Shown here piece by piece: positions 23,299-34,118 of a stretch of DNA of 64,000 nucleotides. This stretch comes from Anastatus disparis. Its lineage: Eukaryota; Arthropoda; Insecta; Hymenoptera; Eupelmidae. The stretch's first letter is position 1. Each line of letters starts with the position of its first letter. Made by a program: the position numbers and the translations under genes. The stretch lies in assembly GCA_017163975.1 (NCBI GenBank), contig JAFFSR010000374.1, forward strand, positions 1,164,501 to 1,228,500, given 5' to 3'. The notes under the pieces were generated by a model. The model did no database searches. It was not told where the DNA came from and worked only from the letters and a program-made list of their open reading frames with translations.

Positions 23299-23653
23299 TT
23301 TAGTAACAATTAAACTGATAATAGATGTGACTGCATTTAGTTATCTTTATTACAATAAAAGCATTAAGCCCCTTTACCGCATCAAGGTAGCAGTCTTGAA
23401 AGGGTTTTTTTTTTCATTTTTTTTCTAACTTTTCTTTGTTTTGACTGTAAAAAATTTTTTTTTCTATTTTCAATTGTACTGGCTACTTAAAAATTGTTTT
23501 TTTTTCTTTTTTTATTTTTGGTAATTTTGACTTTTTAAAAATTTTTTTTTCATTTTTGAAAAATAATTCTTAAGATTTTTATATTGATTATTAATTTATC
23601 AATTTCATATTAAATAATTTATTATTTGAAAAATTCATTGAGAAATAGAAAAA
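23299..23653. other. T-rich 3' flank of the Transib-like relic
   Basis: Long runs of T with no coding potential. I could not find a terminal inverted repeat here. Confidence 0.4.
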
Positions 23654-25689
23654 TTATTTTTTTATTGTCCTGGTAAATGTTTGAGCTTCGGGTATTGGTT
23701 GTTTATGATTATTTCTTTCTGTATCTTGCAAGCTGCTTATGACTGGATCTGATAAAATCATGCAATAAGGTATAATGTCTTCATTAGTTTCGAATCTACT
23801 GCACATTCTGCTATGAGATGCTCGAGCTTGGCGAAATATTTTATTGTTAGTTTCTTGGGCTTCTTTTGAGAAGTATCCCATTGGTTTATCAAATGATCTC
23901 ATGATATTACATCGATGTATAAGCACCTAATGTACAGAAGGAGGCATGTAGTACCACGGGTAAAGTTCCACGCATTTTTTCGCAGTTTCTAAGTAATATA
24001 GTTCAAAAGTATTTATATCTATTTCTCGAGTAGAAGATATAACTTGCAGTACTACGTACAGTCTGGTCAATACGTTTTTATCTATGTCAATGATTTGGGA
24101 TACTTTTTTTCGTTGAGAAAAGAAATTACGTGCTACGTTGCCCGTATTGCTTATAACTGCACCTTGTGTAACGACGTCTATTGTTAATCCACAATTGATC
24201 TTAAGAGACTGCTGAATCAATTTCTTTCTTTTTTTAATTCTTTATTGGAACCTCTTGCCTGTGATTTTCCAAATTCTAAATTGTAACTTATATGCAATAC
24301 GTATTCCATGAATCTTATCGAGCAGTGTAATATGGGGAATCACCATTGATAAAATTCTTCATTGCACGAAAGATTTAAAATACTCTCGATTTTATTGACG
24401 TTTTTAGGACTAACTTCACAAATATTGCAACAGTTGGAAGTATGTTGATTAGCTAAAATATTACACGTTTTACCATCTATCATCGTGCATTTAAGATCGA
24501 ATTTTACATCAAATACCATCTTCAAAAATTCAAAATTGTAATTTTGGACTTCATTTATCAATTTTTAAATTTTTTAATAACTTTTTATTATCACTTCATT
24601 GGTTTCCTTAATAAACTTAAAATTTATAGAGCGAGTGTGAACTACGGATAAAGGTTTTTTATTGACCCATAATATTTTATTATCAACGGTTCAAAGTTCA
24701 AGAGTAACAAAATTGCAGATATAGAAAGCTTCATCTGATTGACTAGATCGATTTATTGGATCTCCATCATCATCGTCACTTGAGGATAAATCAATAGATC
24801 CACTAGTGAATTTCCACGTTTGTCTCGTTTTTTGTTGCCCTGAAGCATTATCCATGCCCCACTTTTCCAAGAATATTAAACTTCTCTTTGCCCTCCTTAA
24901 TATATCTTTATCCAAAGTCATCATAATCCGTCTTAATGTGTGTTCCAACAATGATACTACGTGAATATTTGTTTCACTATCAGAGCAGGTAATGTGCTCA
25001 GGGTAACAAGCTTTCATGGCACTAACGAGCACAAAATATGGAGGGTATAATTTGTTTCTGTAAATACTAAGAGTGTGTTTTCTTAATTTTTCATATTTAC
25101 GTTTACTTAGATTCAAGTCCAGTTATAAGGCTAATACTTTATTATTATAATGAATTTCATTTTCTTCCGTTTCCTCCAAAGTTTCTTTGAATTTTAACGC
25201 TAATGCTATTTCCTCTTTTGAATGATTTGCAGCGAGCTCACGAGCCATCCTCTTTTTTGTTCTGAAGCATCCCTGTTCAAAGGATATACGAGGACGACCA
25301 GAACCCTTAGAGATGTTAGGAACATTTTGCAATGAATGAAACGAAGAACAGACCGCTGAAGAACTAAGGGTTGAATTTTCTTCATTTAAAAATGAAATTA
25401 CTGATATTTTTTGGAAAAATTAATTATTTTTTAATACGAATACATCTTGTTTACGATGAACCTCCCTTCATTTTTGTTTGTACTTTGAAATAAATGATTT
25501 CTTCCAATGATTTCTCAATATTTTTTCATTCTTTTCAGAAAATGTATACTTATTATTCAAATCATTTAAAATTATGTCAATATATGATTTATTACTTTCA
25601 AGATTTTCCCAAAGCAGTTTGCATAAATCCGAATAATTTAAATTGAGTGACATTTTTACATTCTCCCGGCTAAGATGAATATGATACAA
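23654..25689 (-). pseudogene. Transib/RAG1-like transposase relic
   Basis: Minus-strand pieces in order share one frame from 25689 to 24340, then shift once before 24220. Readable landmarks are: a helix-rich N-terminal segment; GSGRPRISFEQGC; KWGMDNASGQQ (likely first catalytic Asp, ~24850); LWVNKKPLSVVHTRSI; CTMIDGKTCNI (likely second Asp, ~24480); CCNICEVSPK (Cys-x2-Cys, ~24420); TIDVVTQGAVISNTGNVARN; YPWYYMPPSVH; then VLIHRC; and SKEAQETNNKIFRQAR (likely catalytic Glu, ~23855), followed by SRMCSRFETNEDI. From memory of the RAG1 core family, the Cys pair, the His-x4-His and the E-T-N-N-K-x-F-R stretch match the zinc-binding and DDE residues shared by RAG1 and Transib transposases. At least five in-frame stops break it, one inside the His-x4-His. 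Transib is the best guess and no TIRs were found. Confidence 0.7.
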
Positions 25690-26089
25690 ATAATAAAAAA
25701 ATAATTAATATTAAAATAATTTAATGAAGACGTGAGTGAAGACAACCTGATGTAAAAAAAAATAATATTGCCTATAATTGACTCGAATTATTATGACTCA
25801 TTGTAATATAATTAGACAAAATTATTTAGACCGCAAAAAAAACTACCAAATAGGCAAACATTAAAATGCATTGATAAATAAAGGCTAATATCATAACCGT
25901 GGCAATATTTCACACTTTAAAAAAAATTGCATAATGATCACCAAGAAATTAACTGGCAAGTGAATATCTATCGACATTACTAAAAGTGAAAAAAGAAATA
26001 ATTAGATATTTTATTTGCCTTTCTTACAGAGAAGCTTATGAAGACTATAGATGAATTTGATGGTTTCTGGGTTCATGGGAATATAAGTT
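25690..26089. other. AT-rich stretch upstream of the Transib-like relic
   Basis: No ORF, repeat or RNA gene seen. It could hold the 5' end of the transposase unit. Confidence 0.4.
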
Positions 26090-26329
26090 AATGGGTATGT
26101 GGGTTTATAGGTATATGAATGTATAGGTATATGGGTGTATGAGTTTATGGGTATATGGGTTTATGGGTTTATGAATATATAAGTTTATGGGTATATGGGT
26201 TAATGGGTTTATGGATTTAGATGATTATGGGTTTCTGGGTTTCAGAGTATACAGATTTAGGCGATATGGGTGATAATGGTAATATGGGCTTATGGGTTTC
26301 TGGGTATCAGGCTATATGAGTTTATAGCT
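26090..26329. repeat. Right minisatellite, first part (TATGGGTTTATGGG units)
   Basis: Degenerate TATGGGTATATGGGTT units, the reverse complement of the left minisatellite. They break off at 26329, where the 4.35-kb transposon starts, and resume at 30682. Confidence 0.9.
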
Positions 26330-29300
26330 GGCTGATTCCATTCAGACTCATGCAGGCCGTCACTGATCGAATTTTTCTTTTTCTTCTAAGTAATAAAAAT
26401 ACCTTCTATTATGTATATGAAGATAAAATTTACCTCGTAGAACGCTCAAAAAAATTTTTTTTTTTACTACAGCAAATTTTAGTGTTGGATGTAAAAACGA
26501 AAATTCAAAAATTGAAAATGAACCTCTACTTTTAAATGACTATGGCTCCGTCAATTTTTAACCTTTTTTGGCGTTCTTTTAACGAAAGTGTGAGGAATTC
26601 CGTCTAGTTTTAAATGCGATTTCAATTTTTGTGATACAATTTGATCTCACTGAGTTATTTACGAAAAACAGAAAAAAGCGATTTTTTTCAAACACGATTT
26701 CCCCAAAAACTATATTTTTTTTTTGAAATTTTTATATGATTTTATACATGAAAAATACTAACTTTTAGGGTAGGTGAGAATATGCGATTTTGCCTTATTT
26801 TTTTTAACAGATTTTTAAACGTCTTTTTTAAATTTTCGATTTTAAAACATTGATATCATAGCGCATCGTACTATTTTTCCAACTTAACGTGTTCTTACAA
26901 CTATTTTTATGCTTTTATTTATAAATATATATGAAAAATATCAACAATAATCTTTAAAATAAACCCTAGATCGAATATTTTGATCAATTAGAACCAAAAT
27001 TATGACGATTTAAAGTTTAAAAAAAAATGCTGAAACTTTAAATAAATATATTTACTTTGAATTTTGAATTTTGAATTTTGAATTTGAATTTCAAATTTTA
27101 AAAAGGTGAATTTCTTAAATACTAAAATATATTATTTGGTCATTTTCAATGAACAAATAATATGCGATACAATTAAGAAATGAACACTAATGAATTGAGA
27201 ACTAATGTGAATGAAAAAATCCGAATTTGAATGAAACCTTTCAATTTACTTCTTGCCACTCATGTCTCGAAGTTTTAGCAGTGTAGATTTGGTTTCGTTC
27301 ACTTTTCCAACAGAGAATCTTTTGAATACCTTTAATTTTTTTTGCATTTCCTAACCATTCCATTTTTTTTTTGTCTGTCGAAAAACTTCAAACTCATCCT
27401 TGCGAATAACAAGAATGTCAATCAACAGAGTCTATTTTGATACGTGAGTGGCGAAATTTTCAGCGTTTCTAATAAAATCTGCACTCCTCTTGGACAGATT
27501 ATGCGTGGTAGCATAATGTATAACTAAACCACCAATACCGTCACAAGCGCCTTTACCATGACCTGTTGCAGAAAAAAGCCATTTTCTGTTTTTTTTTTTT
27601 GAGTTTTGAAGCTCATTGAATTGATATCTATTTTTAAAATGACTGGCAGCTCCATCGGAAATGGGTATGATTTCATCAAGATCTTGCGCAGTATGTTTTT
27701 GTTTTAAGTTGTCGATAATTAAATTTATAGCCATTAGGGCAAGAGACGAATCATGTTTAATATCGTCAGAGACAGTGACATAACTGACTGTTTTATCATT
27801 TCCAAAATAGCATACTGACATCAATATTGATATTTGGTTTTTACTCCAATTATAGCTTTGAATTTCATTTTGAAGCAGAACTGTCCAATTTTCTGCAGAA
27901 TCGACATGAATAACTAATTGGAAGTCATTATTTTTCGCTAAAAGTTTAACCTCTTTAGTTGCTACACGTTGTATTTCTTTGACCAATTTATGAGCTCTTA
28001 CAGTGAGAGCACGCTCTTTTAACTCTATTAAGAAATTTTCAATTGTGCTAGTTTTATTCAGTAAATTTGATTTTTCCCAAACACCATAAATTATTTCTTC
28101 ATATAAATCTTCTTCTGTCAAAGAAATTATTTGCAAATCAAAAGATTCTCCAATGGGACATTCTTCACATTCTCTTAGTACACATTTCATATCATCTTTT
28201 GAACAAAAAAGTGAAGAACATATTTTCAATTCCAAATTTGCAATGTCTTGTTTATTCTCTTTTTTATAATTATTCAAAGCATCTAACATAAGTTTAAGAT
28301 TTTCGCAGTAAACGCAAAGATACGAATCGGTGGGTAAATGTGGTATAACCCACTTCGGTCTTAAAGCGTAGAATGTTGATTTACCAATTTTTGTTTTTAT
28401 TTCAGGATTTTTGTCTTTGAACAATTGATATATTTCTTTTATATTTCGCGTAAGAAAGCGTTTGACTTTTTTAGTTTTTATACCATTTTCTTTAATAGAT
28501 ACTGTGTCGCTTTTATTTACACTTTGACGAGAACAATTAAAATCATCGTTCAGATAATAATCCTTCACTTTCATAACAATTTCAGTATCCAAAGAATGGC
28601 CACAATAGTTCTCAGACTGCTTGTAAATTTTTTTATTATTTACCAATGATCGTGCTTGATCAATCATATAAATAGTTACATTTGGTAAAACTGATACTAA
28701 ATAATCTTCGGAAATATCACTTGCTATAATACTCAAAAATCGCACTTTCTCAAGAAAATTTAAACAATTATCTAATGCAATTTTAATATTCTCAAGACAT
28801 TTATCATTTGTTTTACATTCATTATTTTCATTCGATGCTGGCAAATCCGTTATATCGTAGACTTTCATCATTTTACTTACTATTTCTGAATCGAATGCAT
28901 CGTTCATTTGTTTTCTTTTTCGGAGAGCATAAGATTTTCGCATCTTGATATTGATACTTTGAGGCATTTTAATTGGTGAAATATTTAATTTCAAATTACT
29001 TGAAGTCTCGTTGAGCCATTCTACCACAGCCTCACTATGAAGATTGTTGACTGCTTAAAATTGATGAAATAGGCGTATTTTTCACTTCATCTAATAATAT
29101 TTTGTAACACGAAGGGCATACTTTATCTTCTCTAGAGAAAGAAGTATTTGGATACAAGCGCTTCAAAGACTCCGTCAGATTACCTAATTCTCTAAGCGGA
29201 CTTTAGGAGCAATCATAAACAACTTTTTCGTGCCTTTCTTTTAAATCCTTGCACTTTATTTTAACAATCAGTGATGCCATTATTGATATTCTGTTCAATG

Positions 29301-30681
29301 ACAGATAGAAAAAAATAATTTTTCTTAAACATCTTTGTTTTTTATCTTCCTTTTCTTATATTTTTAAACCCGTCAAGTCGTTAATGAGAATGCAAAAAAC
29401 GAATCATCGCCACCTAGTAGTGACATGCGTCAACTCTCTACAAAATAAATTCTAGGCGCAAAATTCAAACTGATAAAGAAATTATATTCTTCAACAAAAA
29501 AAAAATTTATTATAATAATGTACCATAAAAAGAGGATAAATGGTAAGCATACTTTTATCAAAATAACTTTTTTTTTTAAGTTAAAAAATTTATATCTTCA
29601 GATTTTATTCTTTAACGAAAATCGCGTTTCCTCAATGTAAATATCATATTCATTTAAAGTTTCAGCATTCAAAAGATTCGTTATTCAAAAGATTCACTGT
29701 TGGAATAGTGAACGAAACCAAATCTACACTGCCAAAACTTCGAGACATGAGTGGCAAGAAGTAAATTGATAGGTTTTATTTAAATTCGGATTTTTTTATT
29801 CACATTAGTTCTCAATTCATTAGTGTTCATTTCCTTATTGTATCGCATATTATTTGTTCATTGAAAATGACCAAATAATATATTTTAGTATTTAAAAAAT
29901 TCACCTTTTTAAAATTCGAAATTCAAATAAAATTCAAAATTCAAAATTCAAAATTCAAAGTAAATATATTTATTTAAAGTTTCAGCATTTTTTTTTAAAC
30001 TTTAAATCGTCATAATTTTGGTTCTAATTGATCAAAATATTCGATCTAGGGTTTATTTTAAAGATTATTGTTGATATTTTTCATATATATTTATAAATAA
30101 AAGCATAAAAATAGTTGTAAGAACACGTTAAGTTGGAAAAATAGTACGATGCGCTATGATATCAATGTTTTAAAATCGAAAATTTAAAAAAGACGTTTAA
30201 AAATCTGTTAAAAAAAATAAGGCAAAATCGCATATTCTCACCTACCCTAAAAGTTAGTATTTTTCATGTATAAAATCATATAAAAATTTCAAAAAAAAAA
30301 TATAGTTTTTGAGGAAATCATGTTTGAAAAAAATCGCTTTTTTCTGTTTTTCGTAAATAACTCAGTGAGATCAAATTTTATCACAAAAATTGAAATCGCA
30401 TTTAAAACTAGACGGAATTCCTCACACTTTCGTTAGAAGAACGCCAAAAAAGGTTAAAAATTGACGGAGCCATAGTCATTTAAAAGTAGAGGTTCATTTT
30501 CAATTTTTGACTTTTCGTTTTTACATCCAACGCTAAAATTGCTGTAGTAAAAAAAAAAATTTTTGAGCGTTCTACGAGGTAGATTATATCTTCATATACA
30601 TAATAGAAGGTATTTTTATTACTTAAAAGAAAAAAAAAATTTGATTAGTGACGGCCTACATGAATCTGAATGGAATCAGCC
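26330..30681. mobile_element. 4.35-kb transposon with ~1-kb inverted repeats
   Basis: GGCTGATTCCATTCAGACTC at 26330 is mirrored at 30681. The arms (26330-27327 and 29681-30681) match closely along their whole length, including the AGTTGGAAAAATAGTACGAT and GAATTTTGAATTTTGAA blocks. The unique middle encodes a transposase-like gene on the minus strand. Both arms contain the last ~70 bases of that gene, so the right arm carries an inverted copy of its 3' end. The element splits the minisatellite, so it inserted after the array formed. Confidence 0.88.
27247..29279 (-). pseudogene. Transposase-like gene of unassigned family
   Basis: The start is probably at 29279 (MASLIVKIKCKDLKERHEK), followed by an in-frame stop near 29204 and CPSCYKILLDE, a Cys pair. 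A one-base shift near 29040 leads into the long open frame 29027-27432. Its core has VIHVDSAENW, then ISDGAASHFKNRYQF, then WLFSATGHGKGACDGIGG. Two of these aspartates are separated by 37 residues, compatible with a D,D,D/E nuclease triad but unproven. A TAG after ENFATHVSK and one shift separate the C-terminal end (IQKILCWKSE, SRHEWQEVN), which ends near 27247. I recall widespread uncharacterised metazoan proteins with a similar HGKGxxDGxGG signature but cannot name the superfamily. Its place between inverted repeats supports a transposase role. Confidence 0.7.
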
Positions 30682-31800
30682 ACGTATATCGGTTTATGGG
30701 TATATGGATTTATGGGTACATAAGTGTATAGGTTTATGGGTATATAGATCTATGGGTAAAAGGGTCTGTGGGCAAAGAAGACTATGGGTTTATGGGTTTC
30801 TGGGTATATAGGTTCATGGGTGCATGGATTTATAAGTGTATAAGTTTATGTGTATATGGGTTCATAGGTGTATGGGTTTATGGGTATATGGGTTTATGGG
30901 TATATTGGTTTATGGGTTTATGGGTGTATGTGTTTATGGGTTAATGGCTCTATAAGTTTATGGGTTTCTGGGTATCGGGCTATATAGGTTTATGGGTATA
31001 TCAGTTCATGGGTATATGGATATATGGATTTATGGGTATATGAATGTATAGGTTTATGGGTGTATAGGTCTATGGGTGTATGGGACTATGGGTTTATGGG
31101 TTTCTGGGTGTATAGGTTCATGGATATATGTGTTTATGAGTATATGGGTTTATGTGTATATGGGTTTATAGGTACTTGGTTTTCTGGATTTATGGATTTA
31201 TGGGTATATAAGTTTATGGGTTTGTGAGTTAATAGTTATATGGGTTTCTGGGTTTCAGGGTATATATGTTTATGGGTATATGGGTTTATGGGTATATCGG
31301 TATATGGATTTATGGGTATATGAGTGTATAGGTTTATGGGTGTATAGGTCTATAAGTATAAACGTCCACGGGTTTATGGGTTTTCTGGGTATATAGGTTT
31401 ATAGGAATATGGGTTCATGGGTATACGGGTTCATGGGTATACGGGTTCATGGGTATATGGGTTTATGTGAATATGGGTTTATGGGTATATGCGTTGGTGG
31501 GTGTTTGGGTTTATGGGTATATAGGATTACGGGTACATGAGTTTATGGGTTTATGGGTATATGGGTTTATGGGCTTATCGGTATATGGGTTTATTGGTTT
31601 ATGGGTATATGGGTTAATGGGTTTATGGGTTTATGGGTATATAGGATTACGGGTACATGAGTTTGTGGGTATATGGGTTCATAAGTTCATGGGTATATGG
31701 GTTTATCAGTATATGGGTATATGGGTTCATGGATGTAAAAGTATACGTATTTATGGCTTTGTGAATTCACAGGTAGTTAGTTTAAGGGTATATAAGTGTA
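30682..31800. repeat. Right minisatellite, main part
   Basis: Over 1.1 kb of TATGGGTATATGGGTTTATG-type units with 9-, 15- and 24-base higher-order spacing (for example GGTTCATGGGTATACG three times near 31400-31450). Open frames of up to 123 residues are periodic by-products. Confidence 0.92.
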
Positions 31801-32015
31801 TGGGTAAAGAAATTTCATAGTTACTGAAATTACCTTACTGGATATTAAAAGTATACAATTTTTAGAAAAGTTTGAAAAAGGAATTACCATTTCACGCTGA
31901 AAACTGATGCGTGGCTCGAATTTTTTTCAATATTTATCACTGTGTGGCGTACTCAATTCATATACACTCACACACATACATTCAGACATTTTCTGGAAAC
32001 CACTTTTCCAACTTC
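31801..32015. other. End of the composite's right arm and flank
   Basis: The sequence to 31925 is the mirror of 17178-17300. The rest is unremarkable and contains CACTGTG at 31938. Confidence 0.5.
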
Positions 32016-32564
32016 TTAAGAGGCAGTTGGATCTGTTTTTCCGCTACATATAGGGTGGCGCTACGGTCAGGTGAGAGAAATCTATTAAATATTTTTCATA
32101 CAGCTATTTACAATTTTCCGAGACGACAATATATTTTTAACGTTGTCATTTCCTCTAGCCATATATATGTAAAATAATTATTAATATTAATCTTGTTCGA
32201 AAAGTCTAAAATATTATTATAACGCGAAAAATGCAGCGCGAGGTAGAGCCGACGTAAACGTTAATATACATCATTCTTTAGTATTGCTCTCTCTGTCGCA
32301 CTAAAGGAAGGTGCACACATGTTTACATCGGTCCTACGTTGCATCGCATTTTTTACTTTATAACAATATTCTAGACTTTTCAAACAAGATAAGTATTGAT
32401 ATTTATTCTACATATATATGGATAGAGGAAATGACAACATTAAAAGTATATTGTTGTCTTAGAAAATTGTAAATAGCTGTATGAAAAATATTTAATAGAT
32501 TTCTCTCATCTGACTGCAGCACCACCTTATATTTAGCGGCGAAATAGACCTGACCGCCTCTTAA
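32016..32564. mobile_element. TTAA MITE, GAGGCGGTC subfamily, complete
   Basis: TTAA occurs at both 32016-32019 and 32561-32564. The tips start GAGGC, and the inverted arms extend about 200 bases (CGCTACATATAGGGTGGCGC, GAGAGAAATCTATTAAATAT, GTTGTCATTTCCTCT). The unique middle (about 32230-32370) holds GCAGCGCGAGGTAGAGCC and a partial mirror. Noncoding. A half copy is at 62355-62550. Confidence 0.9.
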
Positions 32565-33042
32565 GTAAAAATATGTACAAATTTATGAGAAAAAAGAAAA
32601 TAAAATTTCTTTTTGATACAATGCTTTTTCTATGAGAAAGCAATTTTGTAAATATGAAAAACTGGTAATAATTGGGTTTTTGCATAAAAAATTTTTTTTA
32701 ATCCATTAAATCCGTTATTTAGAAAAAGAAAAAGTAAAAGACACGTATTTTTTCTTATATCATAAAAATGAAAACTCAAAGAGATAGAGGCAGTTGAAAT
32801 TGTGTGACGTCACGATTGTTTTAGCAATCGTGACGTCATATACATTGGCGCTATATCTATATATTTCAAAATTGTATCAATTTCTACTGGCTATAACTTT
32901 TGCAATTCATCATATTTTAAAAAACAAAAAAATACGGGTCTTTTATCTTTTCGTATTCTACCTGACAGATATAATGCATTTTTTCATGCAAGGACCCAAT
33001 TGTTAATAAATGTGAAAAACTTTAAATATCTGTAAGAAAGTG
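32565..33042. other. AT-rich stretch with one small palindrome
   Basis: GTGTGACGTCACGATTGTTT is followed by AGCAATCGTGACGTCAT (32800-32840), a 17-bp arm hairpin. Nothing else is seen. Confidence 0.6.
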
Positions 33043-33430
33043 TTAAGAGGAGGTCGAGTATATCTGTCCTTTTCTAATCAAAGAATTGATTTTTTTACAA
33101 AAACTAATAACTTCAGCAAAAAATAAAGAGAAAGCCGCATCTCGTATTATAAAAAGCAAAATTTTCTTTGATAAGTAGGAATTTATTTTATTGCTTCGTT
33201 TTCAAGAAAACCTTGAAAAACCGAATTGTTTACCCTAACCTTTACCTTTTAAGTTTTTCAAGGTTTTCTTGAAAACGAATCAATAAAATAAACTCTTTCT
33301 TATCACAGAAAATTTTGATTTTTTTGATACGAGATGCGGCTTTCTCTTTATTTTTTGCTAAAGTTATTAATTTTGGCAAAAAATTAATTCTTTGATTAGA
33401 AAAGGACAGAGATACGTGACCTCCTCTTAA
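33043..33430. mobile_element. TTAA MITE, GAGG...GGACAG subfamily, complete
   Basis: TTAA flanks lie at 33043-33046 and 33427-33430. The tips are GAGGAGGTCGAGTATATCTG and its mirror with small differences. Arms of about 170 bases pass through TTCTAATCAAAGAATTGA, GAGAAAGCCGCATCTCGTAT and AAGGTTTTCTTGAAAACGAA. Noncoding. Confidence 0.92.
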
Positions 33431-34085
33431 TAACTATAATTTACTGTAACTAATTGCAAATAAATATAAGGAACTATAAATAAGTATAAATAATAATAGA
33501 TTATTCAGCAATTCTAAAACTTTTGAAAATGTGAGTTACTGTTAATAAATGTGAACGATTATAAATAACTATTAATAATCATTACTTCCAGTAAATAATT
33601 GTTATTTTGCGTTTATAACTATTATTAACTGTTATTTACTGTTTTACTATTATTATATATTATTAATGTCTCAATTGTGGTAGTTTATTACAGTTATTAA
33701 CAGCTATTCATATTTTTACACAATATCACACAAAAATCATTTTTATATCGGTTAGTACAGGTAGTGGCTCAGACAGTTAACTCTATGTTTTTCTTTATGC
33801 TGGATATTTTTTCAATCTTTATAATCTCTTAGCGCCTACCATTATTATTCAGTAATTTCTTTTCACTCCTTGACGGTTATGGCATCTTGTAAAAAAATTT
33901 ATATCATCCATCTAAGTTTACTTAAACAATTTTACTAGTAATATATAATCTTGAATGTTTAAACAACATATTCTAAATAATGTTTGCTTTCATAATATTT
34001 TGAGTTTTTTAAGACTAGATAAAGGACAGACTATAGAGATGAAAAAAATTCAAGTTTAAACTTATGTATACAAAACAACGAAAGA
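33431..34085. other. Simple AT-rich DNA before the Gypsy relic
   Basis: TTATTAA/AATAATAG-rich simple sequence to about 33720, then unremarkable DNA. No 5' LTR is recognisable. Confidence 0.5.
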
Positions 34086-34118
34086 AATGACGCAGCACTT
34101 ACTAATACATTTCAATTA

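Larger units (their letters stand above)
17178..31925. mobile_element. Nested composite with inverted outer arms and minisatellite flanks
   Basis: About 200 bases at 17178-17385 (ATTCGAGCCACTCATCAG at the tip, AATATCCAGTGAGGT, TGTGAATTCACAG) are mirrored at 31724-31925 with roughly 80 percent identity by eye. Immediately inside both arms lie the same TATGGG-type minisatellites in opposite orientation. Inside these are a 3.9-kb palindromic element, a Transib/RAG1-like transposase relic and a 4.35-kb transposon that interrupts the right minisatellite. Either this was one large inverted-repeat element later invaded by others, or two opposite copies of a minisatellite-bearing repeat lie nearby. 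Confidence 0.6.

Noticed and set aside
31938..31944. CACTGTG, the reverse of the CACAGTG heptamer of Transib ends, just outside the composite's right arm
   Set aside because: The left end has no matching heptamer, and a 7-base match is expected by chance in a window this size.
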